The position numbers were made by a program, and so were the translations under genes. DNA of 64,000 nucleotides from Pseudomonas lundensis (GTDB taxonomy: Bacteria > Pseudomonadota > Gammaproteobacteria > Pseudomonadales > Pseudomonadaceae), in contig NZ_JYKY01000005.1 in assembly GCF_001042985.1 (NCBI RefSeq), positions 152,437 through 216,436 on the forward strand. The letters are read 5' to 3'. The stretch's first letter is position 1. Each line of letters starts with the position of its first letter. Below the pieces are notes generated by a model. The model was not told where the DNA came from and did no database searches. It was given only the letters and a program-made list of their open reading frames with translations. This document shows positions 6,834-15,041 of the stretch, one piece after another.

Positions 6834-9275
6834 ATGAGCATGAAGTCCCAGGCAAGGTCAGCGCATCGCGGTTCGATTACACAGGGGTTAGGCGCTTCGG
6901 CGTTGTTGATGGTCGGTCTGGCCTTAACCCCGTTGAGTGTGGCCATCGCGGCTGACACCCCGGTGCAGCACAGCGCGACGCAATTTGCGTTCAACCTGCC
7001 CGCAGAACCCTTGCCGCAAGCCTTGAATGACTTCAGCCGCGTGACCGGCCTGAGCGTGGTGTACACCGACGAAGCGCCCTATGGCCTGCAAGCGCCCGCC
7101 ATCAACGGCCGCATGAGTGCCGAGCAGGCGCTGCAACAATTGCTCGCCCAGTCGGGCTTCAATGCGCGTCGCACCGACGCCAATACCTTCGCCCTTGAGC
7201 CTGCGCCCACGGCCGGGGCCTTGAATCTGGGGGCGACCAGCATCACGTCGCTGGCCATGGACGACTTCAGTTACCAGCCGCCTGCCGTGACCTCGGTCGT
7301 GCGCGGGCAGGGCGACAGCATGGAGATCCCGCAAACCGTCAACGTGGTGGCCGCGCAGGTGATCCGCGACCAAGCGCCGCGCAATCTGGATGACGCGCTG
7401 AACAACATCAGCGGCATCACCCAGGGCAACACGCTGGGCAGCACTCAGGACTCGGTGATGAAACGCGGGTTTGGCGACAATCGCGACGGCTCGATCATGC
7501 GCGACGGCATGCCGCTGGTGCAGGGCCGGGCGCTCAATGCCACGGCTGAGCGGGTCGAAGTGCTCAAGGGCCCGGCGTCGTTGCTGTATGGCATTCAAGA
7601 CCCCGGCGGTGTGGTCAACGTAGTGAGCAAAAAGCCGCAACTGGCGCAGTTCAACGCGCTGACCGTGCGCGGCTCGACCTACGGTTCGGGCAAAAACGGC
7701 AGCGGCGGCCGTTTTGACAGCACCGGCGCACTGGGCGAGTCGGGGCTGGCGTATCGGATGATCGTTGACCACGAAGACGAAGATTACTGGCGCAATTTCG
7801 GCACTCACCGTGAAACGCTGATCGCGCCTTCGCTGGCGTGGTATGGGGACACCACGCAGGTGTTGCTGGCGTACGAGCACCGCGAATTCCTGTCGCCGTT
7901 TGACCGTGGAACGGCCATCAACCCGGCCACCAACCACCCGTTGGACATCCCGGCCACCCGCCGTCTGGATGAACCTTTCAACAACATGGAAGGGCGCTCG
8001 GACCTGTACCGGCTGGAAGTCGACCACACCCTCAACGACAACTGGAGCGCCCATGTTGGCTACAGCTGGAACCGCGAAACCTACGACGCCAGTCAGGTGC
8101 GGGTCACGGCGGTCAATCCGAAGACCGGCACGCTGACGCGCAAAATGGACGGCACCCAAGGCGCAATCACCACCGACCGCTTTGCCACGGTCAGCCTGCA
8201 AGGCAAGGTGCAAGCGGCGGGCATGCAGCACGATCTGGTAGTCGGGCTGGACGACGAGTACCGCAAAATCTATCGCGCCGACCTGATCCGCCAGAACAGC
8301 CAGTACCCTTTCAGCTACCTCAACCCGGTGTACGGCAAGGAGGTGGCGGGCACCACCGTCAGCGCCAGCGACAGCAATCAGACCGATGTGCTGCGCAGCG
8401 ACTCGCTGTTCCTGCAGGACTCGATTCACCTCACCGATCAATGGATTTTCGTCGCGGGCGGGCGCTTCCAGAAATACGACCAACTGGCAGGCAAGGGTCG
8501 CCCCTTCACCGCCAACACCGACACCAACGGCCAGACCTGGGTTCCGCGTGCCGGGCTGGTGTTCCGCTACACCGATGAGCTGTCGTTTTATGGCAGCTAT
8601 ACCGAGTCGTTCAAACCCAACTCCACCATTGCCCCGCTGACCGGTGGCGTGGTGCTGGACTCGGCCATAGCCCCCGAACAGGCCAAGTCCTGGGAAGTGG
8701 GCGCCAAACTGGACATGCCGGGGCGCATCACGGGCACGCTGGCGCTGTATGACATCAAAAAACGCAACGTACTGGTGTCTACCACCGTGGGCGACGACAC
8801 GGTGTATTCGGCGGCGGGCGAAGTCAGCTCGCGCGGGTTGGAACTGGACGTCAGTGGCCAGCTCAGCGAGCAGTGGAGCCTGATCGGCAGCTATGCCTAC
8901 ACCGATGCGCAAGTGACCAAGGACCCGATCTACAAGGGCATGCGCCTGCAAAACGTGGCGAAAAACAGTGGCTCGCTGTCGGCGGTGTATGACTTTGGCA
9001 CGGTCGTGGGCGGCGATAAATTGCGCGTGGGGGCGGGTGCCCGGTATGTGGGCGAGCGCGCCGGGGATGCGCTCAATGACTTCGACCTGCCCGGTTACAC
9101 CGTGGCCGATGCCTTCGCCACTTACGACACCCGGGTCGAAGGGCAAAAGGTCACACTGCAACTCAACCTCAAAAACCTGTTCGACCGCACCTACTACACC
9201 TCGGCAGCAAGCCGCACCTTCGTCTCCATGGGGGATTCTCGGCAAGTCTCGGTGGCCAGCACGCTGGAGTTTTGA
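6834..9275 (+). CDS. TonB-dependent siderophore receptor with signalling domain (FiuA/FoxA/FpvA type)
   Basis: The 813-residue receptor has a signal peptide ending SVAIAADT and a short N-terminal signalling domain (about 47-125; FNLPAEPLPQALNDFSRVTG). A plug follows with SMEIPQTVNVV, VMKRGFGDNRDGSIMRDGMP and the GPASLLYG-x-QDPGGVVN motif of siderophore receptors, then a barrel ending VSVASTLEF. The terminal region NLKNLFDRTYY is typical of hydroxamate receptors such as FiuA and FoxA. It pairs with the sigma factor and FecR-like gene upstream and with a Fur-box-like dyad. Siderophore specificity is an inference; ferrichrome or ferrioxamine is likelier than a pyoverdine. Confidence 0.88.
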   Translation: MSMKSQARSAHRGSITQGLGASALLMVGLALTPLSVAIAADTPVQHSATQFAFNLPAEPLPQALNDFSRVTGLSVVYTDEAPYGLQAPAINGRMSAEQALQQLLAQSGFNARRTDANTFALEPAPTAGALNLGATSITSLAMDDFSYQPPAVTSVVRGQGDSMEIPQTVNVVAAQVIRDQAPRNLDDALNNISGITQGNTLGSTQDSVMKRGFGDNRDGSIMRDGMPLVQGRALNATAERVEVLKGPASLLYGIQDPGGVVNVVSKKPQLAQFNALTVRGSTYGSGKNGSGGRFDSTGALGESGLAYRMIVDHEDEDYWRNFGTHRETLIAPSLAWYGDTTQVLLAYEHREFLSPFDRGTAINPATNHPLDIPATRRLDEPFNNMEGRSDLYRLEVDHTLNDNWSAHVGYSWNRETYDASQVRVTAVNPKTGTLTRKMDGTQGAITTDRFATVSLQGKVQAAGMQHDLVVGLDDEYRKIYRADLIRQNSQYPFSYLNPVYGKEVAGTTVSASDSNQTDVLRSDSLFLQDSIHLTDQWIFVAGGRFQKYDQLAGKGRPFTANTDTNGQTWVPRAGLVFRYTDELSFYGSYTESFKPNSTIAPLTGGVVLDSAIAPEQAKSWEVGAKLDMPGRITGTLALYDIKKRNVLVSTTVGDDTVYSAAGEVSSRGLELDVSGQLSEQWSLIGSYAYTDAQVTKDPIYKGMRLQNVAKNSGSLSAVYDFGTVVGGDKLRVGAGARYVGERAGDALNDFDLPGYTVADAFATYDTRVEGQKVTLQLNLKNLFDRTYYTSAASRTFVSMGDSRQVSVASTLEF

Positions 9276-9279
9276 GGCG

Positions 9280-10155
9280 TCAGGGCCTGAACGCCGCGCG
9301 GTATTCGCCCGGCGTCGCGCCCAGGGTTTGCCTGAACCGGTTGGTGAAGTGACTGGCGCTGGCAAAACCGCAGGCCATTGCAATCTCGCCCAACGCCAGT
9401 GAGCTGTGGCGCAACAACTCCCGCGCCCGGTTCAGGCGTCTGGCCAAGACGTATTGATGCGGCGCCAGACCAACACTTTCGCGAAACATCCGGGCGAAGT
9501 GATAGGGCGACAACGCGCACTGCGCCGCCAGTTGGCCGATGCTCAATGGCTCGGCCAGTTGCTGCTCGATGGTCTCGACCAACTGCCGACGCTGATACGC
9601 CGCCAACCCGCCTTTCAGTGGCAAACCGTCGCGTTTGCCGACCTGACTGAGCACGGCATGATCGAGCAATTCATTGGCCAGGCTGCTGGTGAGCAGGCGC
9701 TCGCCCGGTTCGGCCCAGTTGAGTTTCAACAATTGATGAAAGCGCCGGGTCTGCTGTGCGTCGTCCAGGAACGTGAACTCGCGCAATTGCAGGGTGCGCG
9801 GTTCTTTATCCAGCAAATGAATGCAGCCCAGCGCGAATTGCTCCTGACTCACGTACACGTGGGCCAGGCGAATCGCGCCATTAATCACCCAGGCCGACGC
9901 ATGCTCGGCGGGTAATACGCAGAGTTTGCCCGGCGCGCCTTTGGTGCCCGGTTGCTCCCGGCGAAACGTGCCGGTGCCGCCCGAGATGTAGCACGACAAC
10001 GTGTGGTGGGTCGGGGCTTGGTAGTCGCGAGCGTCGTGATGGTTGCTCCAAAGGGCTGCGGCCATGCCGTCACCGAGCTCGGCACTGTGCTCAAGGCGAG
10101 CATTGGGCGAGCGGCTCATGGATTGAAACACTTGCAGGGTATCGAAAGCAGGCAT
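9280..10155 (-). CDS. AraC-family transcriptional regulator
   Basis: The 291-residue regulator has an N-terminal cupin-like ligand domain (HHTLSCYISGGTGTFRRE) and a C-terminal double helix-turn-helix (about 190-290; LSIGQLAAQCALSPYHFARMFRE and IAMACGFASASHFTNRFRQ, ending GATPGEYR). The frame extends upstream to 10275, but the ATG at 10155 has a good ribosome site (GGAG seven bases upstream) and fits related proteins. It ends four bases from the receptor gene and is divergent from a DMT exporter gene 135 bp away, which it probably regulates. Confidence 0.85.
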   Translation of the reverse strand: MPAFDTLQVFQSMSRSPNARLEHSAELGDGMAAALWSNHHDARDYQAPTHHTLSCYISGGTGTFRREQPGTKGAPGKLCVLPAEHASAWVINGAIRLAHVYVSQEQFALGCIHLLDKEPRTLQLREFTFLDDAQQTRRFHQLLKLNWAEPGERLLTSSLANELLDHAVLSQVGKRDGLPLKGGLAAYQRRQLVETIEQQLAEPLSIGQLAAQCALSPYHFARMFRESVGLAPHQYVLARRLNRARELLRHSSLALGEIAMACGFASASHFTNRFRQTLGATPGEYRAAFRP

Positions 10156-10290
10156 GGTCAGTTCTCCAACGTTTTGCATCCTACTCCTGCGTGCGCGCAC
10201 TGCCAGCCCTGCGCCCAACAAAAGCGCAAGAATCTGCAAGTGCGCCCACGGGCGCGGATTCACACTGAGGTCCACCTTCAGGAGCGCGCC

Positions 10291-11187
10291 ATGAACCTAT
10301 CGTTATATGTATTGACCGTGTTGATTTGGGGCACCACCTGGATCGCCCTCAAGTTGCAACTGGGTGTGGTGGCGATTCCGGTGTCCATCGTGTATCGCTT
10401 TGGGCTGGCGGCACTGGTGCTGTTTGCGCTGTTGTTGCTCAGCCGCACATTGCAGGTCATGAACCGGCGCGGGCACCTGATTTGCCTGGCTCAGGGGCTG
10501 TGCCTGTTTTGCGTGAACTTCATGTGTTTTTTAACCGCCAGCCAATGGGTGACTACCGGTTTGATCGCGGTGGTGTTTTCCACCGCCACGCTGTGGAACG
10601 CGTTGAACGCGCGGATCTTCTTCAAGCAGAAAATCGCCCGTAACGTGCTGCTGGGCGGTGGTTTGGGGTTGACCGGACTGGGCTTTCTGTTCTGGCCCGA
10701 GGTGAGTGCACACACCGCAACCCCTGAGACGATGTTGGGCCTGGGGTTGGCCTTGCTGGGTACGATGTGTTTTTCGGCAGGCAACTTGCTGTCGAGCCTG
10801 CAACAAAAGGCCGGCCTCAAACCCCTGACCACCAACGCCTGGGGCATGCTGTATGGCGCCAGCCTGCTGGCGCTGTACTGCGTGATAAGGGGCATCCCGT
10901 TCGACATGGAATGGAACACCCGTTATATCGGCTCGTTGCTGTATCTGGTGATCCCCGGATCGGTGATCGGCTTTACCGCGTACTTGACGCTGGTGGGGCG
11001 CATGGGCCCGGAACGCGCCGCCTATTGCACGGTGCTGTTCCCGTTGGTGGCGCTCAACGTGTCGGCCTTCGCCGAGGGGTATCAGTGGACAGCACCGGCC
11101 TTGATGGGGCTGGTGCTGGTGATGCTTGGCAACGTGCTGGTGTTTCGCAAGCCCGCCCGGCCGGTGTTGCAGGCCAAAGTGGCTTGA
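10291..11187 (+). CDS. DMT-superfamily (EamA) transporter
   Basis: The 298-residue membrane protein has ten hydrophobic segments arranged as two EamA repeats, starting MNLSLYVLTVLIWGTTWIA and with the second repeat at about 150-290 (LALLGTMCFSAGNLLSS). The start is the ATG after AGGAGCGCGCC; longer upstream readings overlap the divergent regulator. Members export amino acids, metabolites or drugs; the substrate cannot be read here. The AraC gene on the other side of the 135-bp gap is the likely regulator. Confidence 0.85.
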   Translation: MNLSLYVLTVLIWGTTWIALKLQLGVVAIPVSIVYRFGLAALVLFALLLLSRTLQVMNRRGHLICLAQGLCLFCVNFMCFLTASQWVTTGLIAVVFSTATLWNALNARIFFKQKIARNVLLGGGLGLTGLGFLFWPEVSAHTATPETMLGLGLALLGTMCFSAGNLLSSLQQKAGLKPLTTNAWGMLYGASLLALYCVIRGIPFDMEWNTRYIGSLLYLVIPGSVIGFTAYLTLVGRMGPERAAYCTVLFPLVALNVSAFAEGYQWTAPALMGLVLVMLGNVLVFRKPARPVLQAKVA

Positions 11188-11199
11188 GGCTGCCCGGCG

Positions 11200-12204
11200 T
11201 CAGCCTTTGAACACCTGCGGGTTGACCAGATCCTGCGGCCGCTCGCCGAGCAACGCGCTGCGCAAGTTAGCCAGCGCGCGCTGGGCCATGGCGTCGCGGG
11301 TTTCGTGGGTCGCGGAGCCGATATGGGGCAGGGTGACGGCGTTCTTGAGCTGGAACAGGGGCGAGTCGCTGAGCGGCTCTTTTTCGTACACATCCAGCCC
11401 GGCCCCGCGAATCGTGCCATGTTGCAGGGCGTGGACCAGCGCGGCTTCGTCCACCACGGGGCCACGGGAAATATTCACTAAAATGGCGCTGGGCTTCATC
11501 AGTTTCAACTCACGCGGACCGATCAGGTGACGGGTCTTCTCGCTCAACGGCACCACCAGGCACACGAAGTCAGCTTCGGCCAGCAACTGCTCAAGGCTGC
11601 GGTATTGCGCGCCCAGTTCGTGCTCAAGGTCGGTCTTGCGGCTGTTGCCGCTGTAGAGGATCGGCATGTTGAACCCCAAACGCCCTCGGCGTGCCACCGC
11701 CGCGCCGATATTGCCCAGGCCGACGATGCCCAGCGTTTTGCCATGCACATCGCAACCGAACAGCGCGGGCGGCACGCTGGCCTGCCATTGACCGGCCTTG
11801 GTCCAGGCGTCCAGTTCTGCGACACGCCGGGCGCTGCTCATGATCAGGGCAAAGCCCAAGTCCGCCGTGCTTTCGGTCAGCACGTCCGGGGTGTTGGTGA
11901 GCATGATCCCGCGTTCGTTGAAGTAGTCGACGTCGTAATTGTCGTAACCCACTGAGACGCTGGACACCACTTCCAGCTGCGTGGCGTTTTCCAGCTGCTG
12001 GCGGCCCAATTTGCGCCCGACACCGATCAAACCGTGGGCGTGGGGCAGGGCCTGATTGAACTGTTCATTGATGTCGCCCAGCTTGGGGTTGGGCGCGATG
12101 ACGTTGAAGTCCTGTTGCAGGCGCTCGATCATCTCGGGGGTGACGCGGCTGAAGGCGAGAACGGTTTTCTTTGTGCTGGAAAGGCTCATCGGAACAAGGC
12201 TCAT
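11200..12204 (-). CDS. ghrB: D-2-hydroxyacid dehydrogenase, GhrB/2-ketogluconate reductase type
   Basis: This roughly 334-residue NAD(P)H-dependent reductase carries the Rossmann motif GIVGLGNIGAAVARR at about 150. The catalytic arginine is in NISRGPVVDE, the glutamate in VYEKEPL and the histidine in LPHIGSATHETRD. The segment SVSVGYDNYDVDYFNERGI is typical of glyoxylate/hydroxypyruvate and 2-ketoaldonate reductases. Two in-frame ATGs five codons apart (12204 and 12189) are possible starts and neither has a strong ribosome site. It converges on the DMT gene with 12 bases between stops. Confidence 0.85.
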   Translation of the reverse strand: MSLVPMSLSSTKKTVLAFSRVTPEMIERLQQDFNVIAPNPKLGDINEQFNQALPHAHGLIGVGRKLGRQQLENATQLEVVSSVSVGYDNYDVDYFNERGIMLTNTPDVLTESTADLGFALIMSSARRVAELDAWTKAGQWQASVPPALFGCDVHGKTLGIVGLGNIGAAVARRGRLGFNMPILYSGNSRKTDLEHELGAQYRSLEQLLAEADFVCLVVPLSEKTRHLIGPRELKLMKPSAILVNISRGPVVDEAALVHALQHGTIRGAGLDVYEKEPLSDSPLFQLKNAVTLPHIGSATHETRDAMAQRALANLRSALLGERPQDLVNPQVFKG

Positions 12205-12316
12205 CGGCTGGCGGGAATGTGAGCACGCTAACATTCATGGCCGAAGATTGCAGCGTTTCAAGCCCTTCCCGATCCTCCCTCGCGGGGGGAGAAGATCAGG
12301 AGGGGCTGGCTGCGGG

Positions 12317-13249
12317 TCAGCTGTACGTCGCCAACTCTGTCTGATGCGCGGTCAAAATTTCCGGCAGCGAACCGCGCAGGTATTCCACCCACGTTTTGAT
12401 CTTCGCATCCAGGTACTGGCGCGACGGATAGATGGCGTACAGGTTCAGTTCCTGCGAGCGGTACTGGGGCAGCATGCGCACCAGGGTGCCGTTGCGCAGG
12501 CCGTCGATGGCCGCATACACCGGCAACACGCCCACCCCCATGCCACTGGTGATCGCGGTTTTCATCGCGTCAGCCGAGTTGACCAAAAACGGTGAGGTGT
12601 TAATCAGCACCATTTCCTGGCCTTCAGGGCCGTCGAACACCCATTTATCCAGCGGAATGACCGGGCTGACCAGCCGCAGGCAGGCGTGGTTGAGCAGGTC
12701 GCTGGGTTTGGTCGCGGTGCCGTTGGCTTTCACGTAACCGGGCGAGGCACACACAATGCTGTAGGTAATGCCCAGACGCTGGGACACAAACCCCGAGTCC
12801 GGCAGCTCACTGGCCAGCACGATGGACACGTCATAGCCTTCGTTGAGCAAGTCCGGAACGCGGTTGGCCAGGGTCAGGTCGAAGGTCACGTCCGGGTGGG
12901 TCTTGCGATAGCGGGCAATGGCGTCGATCACAAAGTGCTGACCGATGCCGGTCATGGTGTGCACTTTCAATTGCCCGGCAGGGCGCGAATGGGCGTCGCT
13001 GGCCTCGGCTTCGGCTTCTTCTACATAGGCCAGGATTTGCTCGCAGCGCAGCAAGTAGCGTTTACCGGCTTCGGTCAGGGCGATGCGCCGGGTGGTGCGG
13101 TTCAGTAAGCGGGTTTGCAGGTGGGCCTCAAGGTTCGAGACCGCGCGCGACACGTTAGCGGTAGTGGTATCCAGCATGGCGGCTGCCGCCGTAAAACTTC
13201 CGGCTTCAGCCACGCAACTGAACGCGCGCATGTTTTGCAAGGTGTCCAT
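12317..13249 (-). CDS. LysR-family regulator of the adjacent efflux operon
   Basis: The 310-residue LysR-type regulator has an N-terminal winged helix-turn-helix (MRAFSCVAEAGSFTAAAAML, then NLEAHLQTRLLNRTTRR) and a substrate-binding domain from about 90 (GQLKVHTMTGIGQHFVI). It is divergent from the NodT-FUSC-DUF1656-HlyD operon across about 220 bp. That is the arrangement of AaeR with aaeXAB, so it probably activates the pump in response to an aromatic acid. The inducer is unknown. Confidence 0.87.
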   Translation of the reverse strand: MDTLQNMRAFSCVAEAGSFTAAAAMLDTTTANVSRAVSNLEAHLQTRLLNRTTRRIALTEAGKRYLLRCEQILAYVEEAEAEASDAHSRPAGQLKVHTMTGIGQHFVIDAIARYRKTHPDVTFDLTLANRVPDLLNEGYDVSIVLASELPDSGFVSQRLGITYSIVCASPGYVKANGTATKPSDLLNHACLRLVSPVIPLDKWVFDGPEGQEMVLINTSPFLVNSADAMKTAITSGMGVGVLPVYAAIDGLRNGTLVRMLPQYRSQELNLYAIYPSRQYLDAKIKTWVEYLRGSLPEILTAHQTELATYS

Positions 13250-13471
13250 GGGGTGCTCTCAGAGGGCAATAAAAGGGACAACAACAACGTAGACAGCAAC
13301 AAATTGTGACATGAAGTTTCAGTGTTTACCGAGGCTTATGCATTCGACCAACGGATTATCCTGATAACGGTAATAAAGATTCACAGTTATGCCAGCTTAT
13401 CGTTGCGTGTGCCAACCCATAGACTTATCCGACTCAAGCCTTCTCCCCCCCTCATGCAGGAATTTGCAGCA

Positions 13472-14983
13472 GTGCCGCGTCGCATCAGCAGAGAGCTTAA
13501 AGCCCTCAGTGTTCTGGCTTTATCGTTAGCATTAAACGGCTGTATCGGTTTCGGTGGCATCGGCCCCAAAAGCCAGATGATGTCCGCCAATACCCTGGCC
13601 ACGGACGAAGCGATTCAAGACGCCGCTAAAGACGCAAACTGGCCCAGGGCCCAGTGGTGGCACGCCTATGGCGACCCCCAACTGGATGCCTGGATCAGCC
13701 TCGCGGTGCAGGGCAGCCCCACCATGGCCATGGCCGCCGCCCGTGTGCGTCAGGCCAAAGCCATGGCGGGTGTGGCCGAGTCTGCCGAGTCGCTGCAAAT
13801 CAATGGTGAATCGACGCTCAAACGTCATAACTGGCCGTCCGACCCCTTCTATGGGCCGGGCGCGCTGGATAACGCCACCACCTGGGACAACAACGCGGCG
13901 CTGGGCTTCAGTTTTGCCCTCGACCTGTGGGGCCGTGAAAGCAATGCCACCGAACAGGCCGTGGACATGGCGCACATGAGTGCCGCCGAAGTCCGCCAGG
14001 CCCAGCTCGAATTGCAGAACAACGTGATCCGCGCCTACATCCAGTTGTCGCTGCATTACGCCCAGCTCGACATCATCGAGTCGACCCTGCACCAGCAGGA
14101 GCAAATTCTCGACCTGGCGCAAAAACGCCTGGATGGCGGCATCGGCACGCATTTTGAAGTGAGTCAGGCGCAAGCCCCGCTGCCGGAGATTCACCGTCAA
14201 ATTGATGCGCAGGAAGAAGAAATTGCCTTGACCCGAAACCAGTTGGCCGCATTGGCCGGTAAAGGTCCGGGCGAGGGCGCCCGATTGAAGCGCCCGACAC
14301 TGGCGTTGGGCACCGCCCTCAAATTGCCGTCTGCCTTGCCTGCCGAGTTGCTCGGCCAACGGCCTGACGTGGTCGCCAGCCGCTGGGAAGTCGCCGCTCA
14401 AGCACGCGGCATTGACGTCGCCCATGCCGGTTTTTATCCCAACGTTGATTTGGTGGGCAGCATCGGTTTCATGGCCACCGGCGGCGGGGCGCTGGAGTTC
14501 CTGACCGGTAAAAAACTCACTTACAACGTGGGCCCGGCCATCACGTTACCGATCTTCGATGGCGGCCGATTGCGCTCCGAATTGGGGGTGGCTTCAGGCG
14601 GGTATGACATGGCCGTGGCCAAGTACAACCAGACCCTGGTCACTGCGCTCAAGGGCATTTCCGATCAACTGATCAAACGTGAGTCGATGGAAAAACAGCA
14701 AGCATTCGCCGCCGAGTCGGTTGAAGCGGCGCAGAAAACCTACGACATCGCCATGGTCGCCTTCCAGCGCGGCCTGACCGACTACCTCAACGTGCTCAAC
14801 GCACAAACCCTGCTGTTCAAACAGCAGCAGATTCAGCAGCAGGTTCAGGCCGCGCGCCTGAGTGCCCATGCCGAGCTGGTGACGGCGCTGGGTGGCGGCC
14901 TGGGGGCGGGCAACGACGTGCCCAAGGACGACCGCTATGTCCCGGACAAACCGCCAGCGGTGATGGCGATTTTCAACCATTGA
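13472..14983 (+). CDS. NodT-family outer-membrane efflux lipoprotein
   Basis: The 503-residue outer-membrane factor starts at a GTG (MPRRISRELK), with a lipoprotein signal sequence ending LALNGC. The frame stays open to 13322 and an ATG lies at 13454, but related proteins begin at PRRIS and AGGA lies ten bases before the GTG. Two OEP repeats are visible: W-W-xx-Y-x-DPQLDAW with the coil VRQAKAMAGVAE, and LLGQRPDVVASRW with its second coil and QRGLTDYLNVLNAQ. It forms the exit duct for the downstream FUSC/HlyD pump. It is the first gene of the operon. Confidence 0.88.
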   Translation: MPRRISRELKALSVLALSLALNGCIGFGGIGPKSQMMSANTLATDEAIQDAAKDANWPRAQWWHAYGDPQLDAWISLAVQGSPTMAMAAARVRQAKAMAGVAESAESLQINGESTLKRHNWPSDPFYGPGALDNATTWDNNAALGFSFALDLWGRESNATEQAVDMAHMSAAEVRQAQLELQNNVIRAYIQLSLHYAQLDIIESTLHQQEQILDLAQKRLDGGIGTHFEVSQAQAPLPEIHRQIDAQEEEIALTRNQLAALAGKGPGEGARLKRPTLALGTALKLPSALPAELLGQRPDVVASRWEVAAQARGIDVAHAGFYPNVDLVGSIGFMATGGGALEFLTGKKLTYNVGPAITLPIFDGGRLRSELGVASGGYDMAVAKYNQTLVTALKGISDQLIKRESMEKQQAFAAESVEAAQKTYDIAMVAFQRGLTDYLNVLNAQTLLFKQQQIQQQVQAARLSAHAELVTALGGGLGAGNDVPKDDRYVPDKPPAVMAIFNH

Positions 14984-15041
14984 TCTTCGTCCGCCTTCCA
15001 TGACTTCCAAACCCCTGATGGCTAACGCTGAGAGCCTATAG

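Noticed and set aside
6924..9383. An 819-codon open frame antisense to the siderophore receptor gene
   Set aside because: It is a mirror of GC-rich codon bias; the plus-strand receptor is unmistakable and the antisense protein is low-complexity with no family features.
12265..12307. C-run/G-run hairpin after the LysR gene at 12317
   Set aside because: Only five paired bases and no T-run; too weak to call a terminator or a member of the CCCTCTCC repeat family.
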